Assembly (NCBI GenBank): GCA_964528095.1
Contig: CAZGSG010000057.1
Span: 1 to 24,846, forward strand
From: CAZGSG01 sp964528095
Lineage (GTDB): Bacteria; Bacteroidota; Bacteroidia; Chitinophagales; Chitinophagaceae
Direction: 5' to 3'
DNA length: 24,846 nucleotides
Shown: positions 1-8,346 of the stretch, in pieces
Layout of the letters: every line of letters begins with the position of its first letter
Position numbering within the stretch: the stretch's first letter is position 1
Translations under genes and position numbers: made by a program
Notes under the pieces: model-generated
Databases searched by the model: none
What the model saw: only the letters and a program-made list of their open reading frames with translations
What the model was told of the DNA's origin: nothing

Positions 1-968
1 TCTTTTTCTTCCACTTCATTCAGTGCAGGCACATGACCGCTTACGCCAATACCCATTCCCGGGTTGGTGCCATAGGTGATCATGGGCTCAATATCTTCTG
101 CTTTAATAGTGATCTCTTTATCGAAAGCCGCATCAGCATCGCTGAATAATGTTTTCCAGTAAGCCAGTTTTTTATCCCATTCAGCACCTTGTGGTGCAAA
201 CTTTCTGCCTTTTACATAGTTGAACGTGGTTTCATCCGGAGCGATCATTCCACAACGCGCGCCCATCTCGATGCTCATATTGCAGATGGTCATTCTTGCT
301 TCCATGGAAAGTGAACGAATAGCAGAACCGGCAAATTCCACAGCATAACCTGTAGCACCGCTTGCTGTGATCTGCGATAATATATAAAGCACGATATCCT
401 TACTTACTACCCCCTCATTTAGCTTGCCATCAATAGTGATACGCATCAGTTTTGGTTTGCTTTGCATCAGGCATTGCGTGGCCATTACCATTTCCACTTC
501 GCTGGTACCTATACCAAAAGCAATACTGCCAAAGGCACCATGTGTGGAAGTATGACTATCTCCACATACGATCGTCATACCGGGTTGTGTAATGCCGAGC
601 TCTGGTCCTATTACATGCACAATGCCCTGGAATGGATGACCAAGGCCATATAATTCAATTCCATGTTCTTCACAATTTTTCTTTAGTGTATCTACCTGCA
701 CCCGCGACAATTCTTCTTTTATTGGTAAATGCTGGTTGATAGTAGGTACGTTATGATCTGCGGTGGCCACTATTTGTGCCGGGCGCAATACTTTGATGCC
801 CCGTTTATTTAATCCAGCAAAAGCCTGGGGGCTTGTTACTTCATGAATGAGATGTTTATCAATATATAATACAGAAGGGCCGTTCTCAATCGTTTTGACA
901 ACATGCGTGTTCCAGATCTTTTCAAATAAGGTAGACGATGCTGAACTATTTTTTTTCGATTCGCTCAT
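1..968 (-). CDS. leuC: 3-isopropylmalate dehydratase large subunit, 3' end outside window
   Basis: Aconitase-family enzyme of leucine biosynthesis. With LeuD it isomerises 2-isopropylmalate to 3-isopropylmalate in the cytoplasm. The frame reads from ATG at 968-966 off the left edge, giving about 322 of the usual ~465 residues. Visible signatures are the N-terminal LFEKIWNTHVV, the stretch CGDSHTSTHGAFG and the substrate-side GARCGMIAPDE. The three cysteines that normally hold the 4Fe-4S cluster lie in the missing C-terminal part and cannot be checked. It starts 47 bp after the leuA stop on the same strand, so the two are probably co-transcribed; leuD and leuB would be expected further left. 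Identification is from family knowledge and is secure. Confidence 0.95.
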   Translation of the reverse strand, partial: MSESKKNSSASSTLFEKIWNTHVVKTIENGPSVLYIDKHLIHEVTSPQAFAGLNKRGIKVLRPAQIVATADHNVPTINQHLPIKEELSRVQVDTLKKNCEEHGIELYGLGHPFQGIVHVIGPELGITQPGMTIVCGDSHTSTHGAFGSIAFGIGTSEVEMVMATQCLMQSKPKLMRITIDGKLNEGVVSKDIVLYILSQITASGATGYAVEFAGSAIRSLSMEARMTICNMSIEMGARCGMIAPDETTFNYVKGRKFAPQGAEWDKKLAYWKTLFSDADAAFDKEITIKAEDIEPMITYGTNPGMGIGVSGHVPALNEVEEK

Positions 969-1015
969 TACAGGTTATTTTTTTGCAAGCATTTCTTTTT
1001 TATTCTTCTACCATT

Positions 1016-2185
1016 TTATACTGTTTCAGCTATCGCCGTGTATTCTTTTGACAATGCATGCAGGTCTTCATCATAAATTTCTTTTTTGCCGTCAGCCACT
1101 TTAAGGAATTCTGCATACAGCACATCGATATCATTGCGGGTATATTGATAACCTAACTTCTGAAACCGGTGTGCAAGAGCGGAGCGGCCACTTCTTGCAG
1201 TCAGTACGATCTTCGATCCATCGGCACCTACTTCTTCAGGAGCGATGATCTCATAGGTTTGTGCATCTTTCAGGAAACCATCCTGGTGAATACCGGATGA
1301 ATGCGAGAACGCGTTACTGCCAACGATTGCTTTATTGGCCTGTACCGGCATCCGCATGGTATCGGCCACCAACCGGCTCATTGGATTCAGTTGCTGTGTT
1401 TGTATATCAGTATAGAATCCGAGTGCATGGTGTTGTTTTAATATCATTACTACTTCTTCCAGCGAAGTATTACCAGCCCTTTCGCCCAATCCGTTGATTG
1501 TACATTCTATCTGGCGGGCGCCATTGATTACTCCTGCAATGGAATTGGCAGTAGCCAGGCCAAGATCATTGTGACAATGGCAACTGATGATCGCCTTATC
1601 TATATTCGGTACATTATTGACGAGATAAGCTATTTTCTCACCGTATTGATGAGGCAGGCAATAACCGGTAGTATCGGGGATATTAACTACGGTTGCGCCG
1701 GCTTTGATCACGGCTTCTACCACTCTTGCCAGGTAATCATTGTCGGTGCGGCCTGCATCTTCTGCATAAAACTCCACATCGTCCACAAAGTTCTTTGCCC
1801 ATTTCACACATTGGATGGCCCTTTCCAGGATATCTTCCCGTGTAGAATTAAACTTTGATTTGATATGAAAATCAGAAGTGCCGATGCCGGTATGGATCCG
1901 CGGACGCCTGGCTGGTTTTAGCGCCGCTGCCGCAACTTCTATATCTTTTTGTACAGCGCGGGAAAGTCCGCAAACTGTTACATTTTTAAGTACTTTGGAG
2001 ATCTCCTGTACAGATTCGAAATCACCGGGAGAAGAGATCGGAAATCCGGCTTCGATGATATCAACACCTAACTGTTCAAGAGAAAGTGCCAGTTCGACCT
2101 TTTCTTTTGTATTAAGCTTACAACCGGGCACCTGCTCGCCATCCCGGAGCGTGGTGTCGAAGATGTGAATTTTGCCTGCAGACAT
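1016..2185 (-). CDS. leuA: 2-isopropylmalate synthase, short form
   Basis: Condenses acetyl-CoA with 2-oxoisovalerate, the first committed step to leucine. The HMGL-like TIM barrel starts with DTTLRDGEQ (residues 10-18). The metal-binding HCHND lies at 203-207 (H203, H205), and NGLGERAGN follows at 231-239. The segment GSNAFSHSSGIHQDG at 289-303 is typical of LeuA rather than homocitrate synthase. At 389 residues it lacks the ~110-residue C-terminal LeuA dimer/regulatory domain that binds leucine in ~500-520-residue enzymes, so feedback control by leucine is doubtful. ATG at 2185 is followed directly by the catalytic motif and fits the family start. leuC follows after 47 bp, which supports leucine synthesis over citramalate or homocitrate synthesis. 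Confidence 0.93.
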   Translation of the reverse strand: MSAGKIHIFDTTLRDGEQVPGCKLNTKEKVELALSLEQLGVDIIEAGFPISSPGDFESVQEISKVLKNVTVCGLSRAVQKDIEVAAAALKPARRPRIHTGIGTSDFHIKSKFNSTREDILERAIQCVKWAKNFVDDVEFYAEDAGRTDNDYLARVVEAVIKAGATVVNIPDTTGYCLPHQYGEKIAYLVNNVPNIDKAIISCHCHNDLGLATANSIAGVINGARQIECTINGLGERAGNTSLEEVVMILKQHHALGFYTDIQTQQLNPMSRLVADTMRMPVQANKAIVGSNAFSHSSGIHQDGFLKDAQTYEIIAPEEVGADGSKIVLTARSGRSALAHRFQKLGYQYTRNDIDVLYAEFLKVADGKKEIYDEDLHALSKEYTAIAETV

Positions 2186-2276
2186 AATTAATTGATAAAT
2201 TGTGTTAGCTAAAAAGAGGGCTGTTTTATTTTTATTTCAACTGCCCTGAAAAAACAAATAGCCCAGTTGACTAAAT

Positions 2277-2284
2277 TACCTTTG
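2277..2284 (+). promoter_or_regulatory. Possible TAnnTTTG -7 box for the helical-repeat gene
   Basis: TACCTTTG matches the Bacteroidota -7 consensus and lies 108 bp before the ATG at 2392, in the divergent gap between leuA and the plus-strand gene. I see no TTG at the expected -33 distance, so the match is weak. No clear counterpart for leuA was seen on the other strand. Confidence 0.3.
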
Positions 2285-2391
2285 TTACAGGTGGTTATAA
2301 AATCAAAATTGTATTGATTTTACAGGCCTGAAAATCGTCAAAATCGGCTGAAACCCTTTACTGTAAAGAACTTTAAAGAATAGGAATTACG

Positions 2392-3930
2392 ATGCCCAAC
2401 CGTTCCACAGATGCTCTCTTTCAATTGATAAAGTCGCTGGAAAAGTCAGAAAAACGGAATTTCAAGCTTTATGTGAAGCGAAATTCACCTGGCGAGGACC
2501 TGAAGACCATCCGGCTTTTTGATGCCCTGGACAAAATGCATGACTATGATGAAGCAGGATTGCTCAAAAAAAACCCGGATATCAAGAAACAGCAACTGTC
2601 TAACCTGAAGGCTAGTTTGTACAAACAGTTGTTAGCGAGTTTGCGGATTATCCGGGATGAGGACAATATCGATATGCAGTTGCACGAGCAGATGGACCAT
2701 TCCCGGATCCTCTTTAATAAGGGGCTGTACCTGCAAAGCCTGAAAGCGCTGGACAAAGTAAAAGACCTGGCCAAAAGCCATCACCAGCTTACCTTCTTAC
2801 AACAGGCTTTGTTCTTTGAGAAAAAAATAGAGACACTTTATATTACCCGGAGTATGCAGAACCGGGCCGAACAATTGGCCGATGAGTCAAATGAAGTGAA
2901 TGATGCGCTGACCCTGGTGAATAAATTATCCAATCTGTCCCTGCAGTTATATGGCTGGTATATTCAGAACGGTCATGCAAGAAACGAACGGGATGTAAAA
3001 AGTGTGCAGGAATTCTTCCAGCTCAATCTTCCTGCCGATGCGGCATTGGCGAAAGGTTTTTATGAAAAGATCTATTTGTACCAGAGTTATTGCTGGTATG
3101 CATTCATCCGCCTTGATTTTTTACAATATTACCGGCATTGCCAGAAATGGGTGGACCTGTTTGAAAAATATCCGCAGATGCTGGCCGTAGAGACAGCCAG
3201 TTATATCAAGGGCATGCACAACCTGATGAGTGCTCATTTCGATCTGCGCAATCCGGAGAAACTGGAAGAATGTATCCGGAAGTTTGAAAAATTCGCCCGG
3301 CATAAACTGGTGCTGCAAAATGACAATAACCGCATACTTACATATGTATACCTGTACACGGCCAGAATAAACCTTTACTTCCTGCAAGGCACTTTCAATA
3401 AAGGATTGCTAATGGTGCCCCACCTGGAGGAAATGCTGAAAGAATATGGCATATATCTGGACACGCACCGGGTGCTGGTCTTCTACTACAAGATCGCCTC
3501 ATTATATTTTGGTAGTGGTGATAATGAAAAAGCGATCGACTATCTCAACAGGATCATCAACCAGAAAGCAGACCTGCGGACCGATCTTCAATGTTATTCG
3601 CGTTTATTGCACCTGATCGCCCATTATGAACTGGGCAACTTTGAGCTACTGGAATACCTGATCAAATCGGTATACCGGTATATGGCCAGGATGGAAAATC
3701 TTAGTAAGGTGGAAGAAGAGATGTTTACCTTTCTTCGCCGTTCCTTTACCGTAGGTGCTCATGCGCTTAGACCCGAGTTTGAGAAATTATTGAACAAACT
3801 AAAAAAATACGAAGGCAACCCATTAGAGACAAGGGCATTTGCCTATCTCGATGTGATCTCCTGGCTGGAAAGCAAGATCAATAATGTGAATGTGCAGGAT
3901 GTGATCAGGGAAAAGTATAAAAGCAGGTAA
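2392..3930 (+). CDS. Conserved hypothetical helical protein with TPR-like repeats
   Basis: A 512-residue protein with no signal peptide or membrane segment, so probably cytoplasmic. It is almost wholly helical and rich in Leu, Lys, Tyr and Glu. Segments near residues 102-130 (RILFNKGLYLQSLKALDKV) and 364-391 (ASLYFGSGDNEKAIDYLNRI) have the small-large residue pattern of tetratricopeptide repeats; other helices are degenerate. The N-terminus (TDALFQLIKSLEKSEKRNFK) looks like a separate helical bundle. No catalytic motif was seen. It diverges from leuA across 206 bp and shows no functional link to it. A scaffold or protein-binding role is inference from the fold; I do not recognise a characterised relative. 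Confidence 0.85.
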   Translation: MPNRSTDALFQLIKSLEKSEKRNFKLYVKRNSPGEDLKTIRLFDALDKMHDYDEAGLLKKNPDIKKQQLSNLKASLYKQLLASLRIIRDEDNIDMQLHEQMDHSRILFNKGLYLQSLKALDKVKDLAKSHHQLTFLQQALFFEKKIETLYITRSMQNRAEQLADESNEVNDALTLVNKLSNLSLQLYGWYIQNGHARNERDVKSVQEFFQLNLPADAALAKGFYEKIYLYQSYCWYAFIRLDFLQYYRHCQKWVDLFEKYPQMLAVETASYIKGMHNLMSAHFDLRNPEKLEECIRKFEKFARHKLVLQNDNNRILTYVYLYTARINLYFLQGTFNKGLLMVPHLEEMLKEYGIYLDTHRVLVFYYKIASLYFGSGDNEKAIDYLNRIINQKADLRTDLQCYSRLLHLIAHYELGNFELLEYLIKSVYRYMARMENLSKVEEEMFTFLRRSFTVGAHALRPEFEKLLNKLKKYEGNPLETRAFAYLDVISWLESKINNVNVQDVIREKYKSR

Positions 3931-4010
3931 ATGCTGTTTATAATATCAAATTCAAAAATAGATACCGGATTCATAGTTAAAAAATACAAATAACAATTAA
4001 AAAAAATATT

Positions 4011-4577
4011 ATGAGAAAGCTGGTTTTATTTATGCATGTATCGCTCGATGGTTTCGCAGCAGTTGCAAACGGCGGGCTGGATTGGATTTCTTATGACAGT
4101 GAACTGCAGCAATACGCTGACGGAATAGTGGCTACTGTTGGCTCTCCTGTATATGGACGGGTAACTTATGAATTGATGGCAGGCTACTGGCCTACAGTGC
4201 TCAATAATCGCGATGCAAGCGAACATAGTAAGGCGCATGCCCAATGGGTAGATAAAGCAACCAAAATCGTGTTTTCCAAAACCATGAAAAAAGCAGAGTG
4301 GAACAACACTATAGTTATAAATGATAACATTGTAGAAGAGATAAATAAGCTAAAGCAACAACCCGGGAAAGATCTCGTAATATTTGGCAGCCCGGGACTG
4401 GCGCATTCTTTTATGGAGCTTGATTTAATTGATGAATACCAGCTTACGCTTAACCCGGTACTATTGGGAAGTGGGATACCTGCATATCAGCATATAAAAA
4501 ACAAAACCAATCTTAAGCTGGTAAAAGCGACATCATTAAAAAGCGGAGTAGTGGGATTGCATTATGCGAGAGTGTGA
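4011..4577 (+). CDS. Dihydrofolate reductase-like (RibD C-terminal domain) protein
   Basis: 188 residues covering one RibD_C/DHFR-like domain, a family of NAD(P)H-dependent reductases whose substrates are mostly unknown. Family marks are the opening MRKLVLFMHVSLDGFAA, the VYGRVTYELMAGYWP segment, the nucleotide-loop sequence VIFGSPGLAHSFMELDLIDEY (around residues 123-143) and the ending LKLVKATSLKSGVVGLHYARV-like strand pair. Single-domain relatives are often annotated as 'dihydrofolate reductase family', but this is not the housekeeping folA type. The 30 bp before the ATG are almost pure A/T, a common Bacteroidota leader. It stands alone between unrelated genes. Confidence 0.88.
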   Translation: MRKLVLFMHVSLDGFAAVANGGLDWISYDSELQQYADGIVATVGSPVYGRVTYELMAGYWPTVLNNRDASEHSKAHAQWVDKATKIVFSKTMKKAEWNNTIVINDNIVEEINKLKQQPGKDLVIFGSPGLAHSFMELDLIDEYQLTLNPVLLGSGIPAYQHIKNKTNLKLVKATSLKSGVVGLHYARV

Positions 4578-4680
4578 GATTAATCTTTTTTCAATAGCCT
4601 CATAAAAAAGGCAGCCTGCCTTGGTTTAATTACGGTGCAGGGGAGAACTTGGGGGCCAGACCCCGATTTTCGGAGTGCAT

Positions 4681-4710
4681 TTTTTAATTTTTAATTTTGA
4701 CTTTTGAATT
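4681..4710 (-). repeat. AT-rich dispersed intergenic repeat, copy 1
   Basis: Read on the minus strand it begins AATTCAAAAGTCAAAATT. It matches the copy at 15614-15643 at 27 of 30 positions. It lies in non-coding DNA upstream of the sigma factor. Low complexity makes chance similarity a concern, but the interrupted pattern (GTC or TGC after AATTCAAAA) is shared. Confidence 0.5.
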
Positions 4711-4899
4711 CCCCCCGCCGGGTGTGTAAAATTGAGGGTTTTTCAAAATCTCCCGATCTGGAGTAAAATTGCCAGTCCATACCCCTGAGTGCCAATTCAG
4801 GGCCGGATATAGACGGTTGGTAAAAAAAACCTGGGCCGGGATAGGGGTATCTTCTCCGCCGGTTGTCCTAATTCTAAATGTGCATAGATTGGGAGCAGC

Positions 4900-4907
4900 T
4901 ATATTTG
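4900..4907 (+). promoter_or_regulatory. Probable -7 box of the sigma factor gene
   Basis: TATATTTG fits TAnnTTTG. It would place the transcript start close to 4914, just ahead of GTG 4931. This supports the downstream GTG as the true start and argues against the TTG at 4769. No good -33 TTG is seen at 19 bp. Confidence 0.4.
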
Positions 4908-4930
4908 AGGCAGGATATTCAGTCGTAAAA

Positions 4931-5503
4931 GTGGAACAACATACTACCGCCATTTTGAGGTCGCTGGTGCCCACCGGCAAAACTAATTTTGAACAGTTAT
5001 TCAAAGAACATTTCAAGGGGTTATATGCCTATGCCATTACTATCATCAAAGACGAGATGATGGCCGAAGAGATCGTGCAGCAGGTGTTTTGCAAGATCTG
5101 GGAAAAAAGAGAACAACTCGAGATCCACACCTCGGCTAAAGCGTATTTATATAAAACGGTTTATCACGATAGTTTGAATTACCTGAAACATAAAAAAGTG
5201 ATGGCCGCGTATGCGATGCATGCGATCCGGCAATCGGACAAGGAGACAGAGAATGCATCAGGTAAGGTATTGGCAGGTGAATTGAATGAACATATCCGAA
5301 CAGCCCTGAACGAACTGCCGGAACAATGCAGGACCATTTTTCAGATGAGCAGGTTCGAAGGGTTAAAATACCAGGAGATCGCCGATGAACTGTCATTATC
5401 TGTAAAGACCATTGAGAACCAAATGGGCAAGGCGTTGAAACTGATGCGGATCAAATTAGCCGAGTTCCTGCCTTTATTCATCCTGTTATTACTGAATAGC
5501 TAA
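4931..5503 (+). CDS. ECF RNA polymerase sigma factor (FecI-like)
   Basis: Extracytoplasmic-function sigma-70 factor of 190 residues from GTG 4931. Region 2 covers about residues 20-90: FEQLFKEHFKGLYAYAITII, then AEEIVQQVFCKIWE, the core-binding and -10 recognition helices. Region 4 covers about 118-172: ALNELPEQCRTIFQMSRFEG, then YQEIADELSLSVKTIENQM, the -35 helix-turn-helix. A hydrophobic tail FLPLFILLLL closes the protein, as in many Bacteroidota FecI-like factors. The frame stays open to TTG 4769, but that extension lacks sigma similarity; TTG 4955 is another candidate start. FecR follows 33 bp later, so this is a classic sigma/anti-sigma pair that should be released by an envelope signal. 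Its targets probably include the genes that follow. Confidence 0.93.
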   Translation: MEQHTTAILRSLVPTGKTNFEQLFKEHFKGLYAYAITIIKDEMMAEEIVQQVFCKIWEKREQLEIHTSAKAYLYKTVYHDSLNYLKHKKVMAAYAMHAIRQSDKETENASGKVLAGELNEHIRTALNELPEQCRTIFQMSRFEGLKYQEIADELSLSVKTIENQMGKALKLMRIKLAEFLPLFILLLLNS

Positions 5504-5536
5504 ACTAAACTGCCATTGAACAATTTTACAAACGAT

Positions 5537-6493
5537 ATGATGGATGATCTGCTGATAAAATACCTGGCCCTGGAAGCTACCACCGCTGAAAAACAGCAGG
5601 TAGAGGACTGGGTCCGTTTATCGCCGGATAACCAGCAATATTTTAACCAGTTCAAACAGATCTGGGACCAGAGTAGTGAGTTGGCGGCGGTAAATGTTGT
5701 TGATGAGAACGAAGCCTGGTCAAGATTTCAGCAACGTATACATAAAGAAGAACCAGCGCCAGTAAAGAAAAAAACAAACAGGTGGATGCGTATCGCTGCA
5801 AGCCTGGTCATTATTGCAGGCTCTGCATTTCTCACCAATGTACTGCTCAATAAACCGGCAGCGCCAATCCAGACAATGGCAGTGAATACGGTAAATGAAG
5901 TAAAAGCAGATACACTTCCTGATGGCTCGATCGCTACATTAAATAAACACTCAGGCATTTCCTATCCTTCGGAATTTAAAGGGAATACAAGAAATGTCCA
6001 ATTGCAGGGCGAAGCATTCTTCAGTGTAAAGCCCGATAAGAAAAAACCTTTTATTATAAATGTAAATGATGTACAGATAAAGGTAGTGGGCACTTCATTT
6101 AATGTAAAGAACGGGTTGAAAGGAACAGAAGTGATAGTAGAAACAGGTATTGTACAGGTGATGAAAGGCGATAAAATGATCGAATTAAAAGCCGGTGAGC
6201 GGACTTTTCTACCGAAAATAGATACGGTGATCACCAAAGAACTGTCCGGGGATAAATTGTATAACTATTATGTAAGCCGCACATTTGTTTGTGATAACAC
6301 TCCGCTCTGGAAACTGGTAGATAAACTGAATGAAGCATATGGTGCTAATATCATCATAGGGCGCAAGGAACTGCGCAGGATGGCGATCACCGTTACATTC
6401 AATGAAGAATCCCTTGATAAAATAGTAAATATCATCAGCCAGACATTGATGTTGAAAGTTACCACCAAAGAAAATGCAATCATATTAAATTAA
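5537..6493 (+). CDS. FecR-family anti-sigma factor
   Basis: Inner-membrane regulator that holds the ECF sigma factor until a periplasmic signal arrives. From ATG 5537 it has 318 residues. An N-terminal cytoplasmic helical region (1-80) contains EKQQVEDWVRLSPDNQQYFNQF. One transmembrane helix (about 84-104, MRIAASLVIIAGSAFLTNVLL) follows. The periplasmic FecR domain (about 120-210) contains ADTLPDGSIATLNKHSGISYP and LQGEAFFSVKPDKKKPFII. The C-terminal domain (about 249-318, DUF4974 type, related in fold to STN) ends in VTTKENAIILN. TTG 5516 is an alternative start but adds only seven residues. The STN protein begins 14 bp after the stop, suggesting translation from one transcript and direct partnership. 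Confidence 0.93.
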   Translation: MMDDLLIKYLALEATTAEKQQVEDWVRLSPDNQQYFNQFKQIWDQSSELAAVNVVDENEAWSRFQQRIHKEEPAPVKKKTNRWMRIAASLVIIAGSAFLTNVLLNKPAAPIQTMAVNTVNEVKADTLPDGSIATLNKHSGISYPSEFKGNTRNVQLQGEAFFSVKPDKKKPFIINVNDVQIKVVGTSFNVKNGLKGTEVIVETGIVQVMKGDKMIELKAGERTFLPKIDTVITKELSGDKLYNYYVSRTFVCDNTPLWKLVDKLNEAYGANIIIGRKELRRMAITVTFNEESLDKIVNIISQTLMLKVTTKENAIILN

Positions 6494-6507
6494 GTAGTTG
6501 ACAGGTT

Positions 6508-8346
6508 ATGAGAAAGATGCAAATTCAATTGCAGATGGTCCTTGTTATGGCCCTGCTGTTTTTAGCCATTCCTTCACTGGCTCAGAATATCCTGGAAAGA
6601 AAGGTGACAATGGATGTGAGCCGCCAGCGGCTGGATGACGTGCTGGCTATATTAAGTAATAAAGCCAATTTTAGTTTTTCCTATAACAGCAATATCCTGA
6701 AAAGAGATAGCCTGGTCAGCTTATCTGTCAGTAATAAGCCCGTAAGACAGGTATTGAACCAGTTGTTTGCTACTAACTATGAATACAAGGAAAGCGGCAA
6801 TTATATCATTCTCCGCAGGGTAGCCATGCGGATCAGTACCGTCACTCAAAAAACAGCTGTAACCGATAATTTTTATACAATATCCGGCTATGTAGTAAAC
6901 GCTGAGACCGGAGAACGTATTCCCAATGCCAGCATTTATGATACCAAACACCTGGCATCGACACTTACGGATGCCAATGGTGATTTTGTATTAAAATTAA
7001 AGAGCCGCTACCAGACCGCATCGCTCACCGTCAGTAAATATTCATTTGAAGATACGGTAGTAACGATTCAGCCAAAGTACAATATGCAATTGGTTATCGC
7101 GGTAGTGCCCGTGGTGGATACCTTATTTACTTCATTACCCAATGTATATGAAGTGGCCGATAGCGGTAATACTACTATAGCACCGGTCATTGACACCAAT
7201 AAGATAATACAGGAAACAAAGATCACCGATGTGGAAAAAACAGGTGCCGGTAAATTCTTATTGTCTGCGAAACAAAAGATGCAAAGCCTTAACCTGAAAA
7301 AATTCTTTACAGAAAAACCATTCCAGGTATCTGTTATACCCGGCTGGAGCACACAGGGTAAACTAAGCAGCCAGGTAATTAATAATTTCTCCTTTAATAT
7401 TTTTGGTGGGTATACCGGTGGTGTGAACGGCGTGGAGATAGGAGGTCTGTTTAACATCAACCGTAAAGATGTACGTTACCTGCAAGTAGGAGGTCTTTTT
7501 AATGTGGTTGGTGGATCAGTTACGGGAATGCAGGTGGGCGGATTACACAATAATGTATTAAAAAATGTCAGTGGATTCCAGGTAGGTGGTATCAATAACT
7601 ATGTAAAAGGCGATTTCAAAGGCTTCCAGGTTGGGGGTATTCATAATCATGTAGCAGGCACAGTAAAAGGATGGCAGGTAGGCGGCATCACCAATTATGC
7701 CCGTAAAAAAGTGAGCGGGGTACAGGTGGCCGGTATTGCCAATTTCAGCAACAGGGATATGAATGGTGTACAGATAGGCGGTGTATTTAACTATGCTAAA
7801 AGAATGAAAGGCGTACAAATCGGCCTGATCAATGTATCCGATACATCAGATGGTTATAGCATCGGGTTGATTAATATCGTGTTCAAAGGTTATCATAAAC
7901 TATCTTTTTCTACCAACGAAGTAGTGAATGGAAATGTCGCATTCAAAACAGGCAGCCGGAGATTTTATAATATCCTGCAGGCAGGTATGAACCTGGATGA
8001 AAAAAAAGATGGTAAACTGTTCACCTTCGGATATGGACTGGGCACAGAAATGAATATAGCAAAATGGTTGTCTGTGAACCCGGAACTCAGTTCACAATAT
8101 TTATATCTCGGCAGTTGGAATCACCTGAACCTGCTGAATAAACTCTATCTCAATCTGAATATTAAATTTGGCAAGAAATTCTCCATCTTTGGCGGGCCTT
8201 CTTTCAATGTTTATTACTCCGATCAGACAACTGCAGTAAGCGGTTATAAATTTAATGTGCTTCCATCCGGGTATCACAGCTTCAGATTGATTGATGATAA
8301 AGTTAAGGGATGGTTTGGATGGAATGCGGGCATCAACTTCTTCTAA
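6508..8346 (+). CDS. Outer-membrane/surface protein: STN domain, CarboxypepD_reg domain, eight 16-residue repeats
   Basis: 612 residues. Signal peptide 1-25 ends SLAQ. An STN (secretin/TonB N-terminal) domain fills about 30-105 (VTMDVSRQRLDDVLAILSNK to GNYIILRR). A carboxypeptidase-regulatory-like beta-sandwich fills about 123-190 (YTISGYVVNAETGERIPNAS). After a linker, eight repeats of exactly 16 residues run from 308 to 428, each with a core like GVQVGGIxN, then shortened copies to about 456. The last 150 residues look like beta-barrel strands and end with Phe. The repeats resemble LA_2272-type surface repeats. In most FecI/FecR loci the STN domain belongs to a TonB receptor; here it is on a protein with no plug domain. 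By context it may pass a surface signal to FecR, which is inference. Ligand unknown. Confidence 0.85.
   Translation: MRKMQIQLQMVLVMALLFLAIPSLAQNILERKVTMDVSRQRLDDVLAILSNKANFSFSYNSNILKRDSLVSLSVSNKPVRQVLNQLFATNYEYKESGNYIILRRVAMRISTVTQKTAVTDNFYTISGYVVNAETGERIPNASIYDTKHLASTLTDANGDFVLKLKSRYQTASLTVSKYSFEDTVVTIQPKYNMQLVIAVVPVVDTLFTSLPNVYEVADSGNTTIAPVIDTNKIIQETKITDVEKTGAGKFLLSAKQKMQSLNLKKFFTEKPFQVSVIPGWSTQGKLSSQVINNFSFNIFGGYTGGVNGVEIGGLFNINRKDVRYLQVGGLFNVVGGSVTGMQVGGLHNNVLKNVSGFQVGGINNYVKGDFKGFQVGGIHNHVAGTVKGWQVGGITNYARKKVSGVQVAGIANFSNRDMNGVQIGGVFNYAKRMKGVQIGLINVSDTSDGYSIGLINIVFKGYHKLSFSTNEVVNGNVAFKTGSRRFYNILQAGMNLDEKKDGKLFTFGYGLGTEMNIAKWLSVNPELSSQYLYLGSWNHLNLLNKLYLNLNIKFGKKFSIFGGPSFNVYYSDQTTAVSGYKFNVLPSGYHSFRLIDDKVKGWFGWNAGINFF
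7429..7791 (+). repeat. Coding repeat: eight units of 48 bp (16 residues)
   Basis: Unit cores start at residues 308, 324, 340, 356, 372, 388, 404 and 420, an exact 16-residue spacing. Core pattern: G-aromatic/aliphatic-Q-V-G-G-I/L-x-N, followed by seven variable residues ending V-x. Codons differ between units, so the repeat is kept at protein level rather than by recent DNA duplication. Confidence 0.85.

Larger units (their letters stand above)
4578..4930. other. 353-bp intergenic region before the sigma factor
   Basis: It holds no convincing gene. A frame open back to a TTG at 4769 is continuous with the sigma factor but has no recognisable protein character. Seen here are an AT-rich dispersed repeat (4681-4710), an inverted pair ATACCCCT (4779-4786) / AGGGGTAT (4843-4850), two near-copies of GGGCCGGGATA around 4799-4842, and a TATATTTG promoter-like box at 4900-4907. 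A short palindrome AAGGCAGCCTGCCTT just after the DHFR-like gene could be a weak terminator. Confidence 0.6.

Noticed and set aside
4651..4664. GGGGGCCAGACCCC as a terminator after the DHFR-like gene
   Set aside because: The stem is only 4-5 bp and no T tract follows directly; too weak to list as a terminator.
4769..4930. N-terminal extension of the sigma factor from TTG 4769
   Set aside because: The added residues show no sigma-factor similarity, and a -7-like box at 4900-4907 lies inside the stretch, so GTG 4931 is preferred.
7429..7791. CRISPR-like periodicity (48-bp period)
   Set aside because: The period comes from coding 16-residue protein repeats; units are not identical at DNA level and there are no unique spacers between identical repeats.
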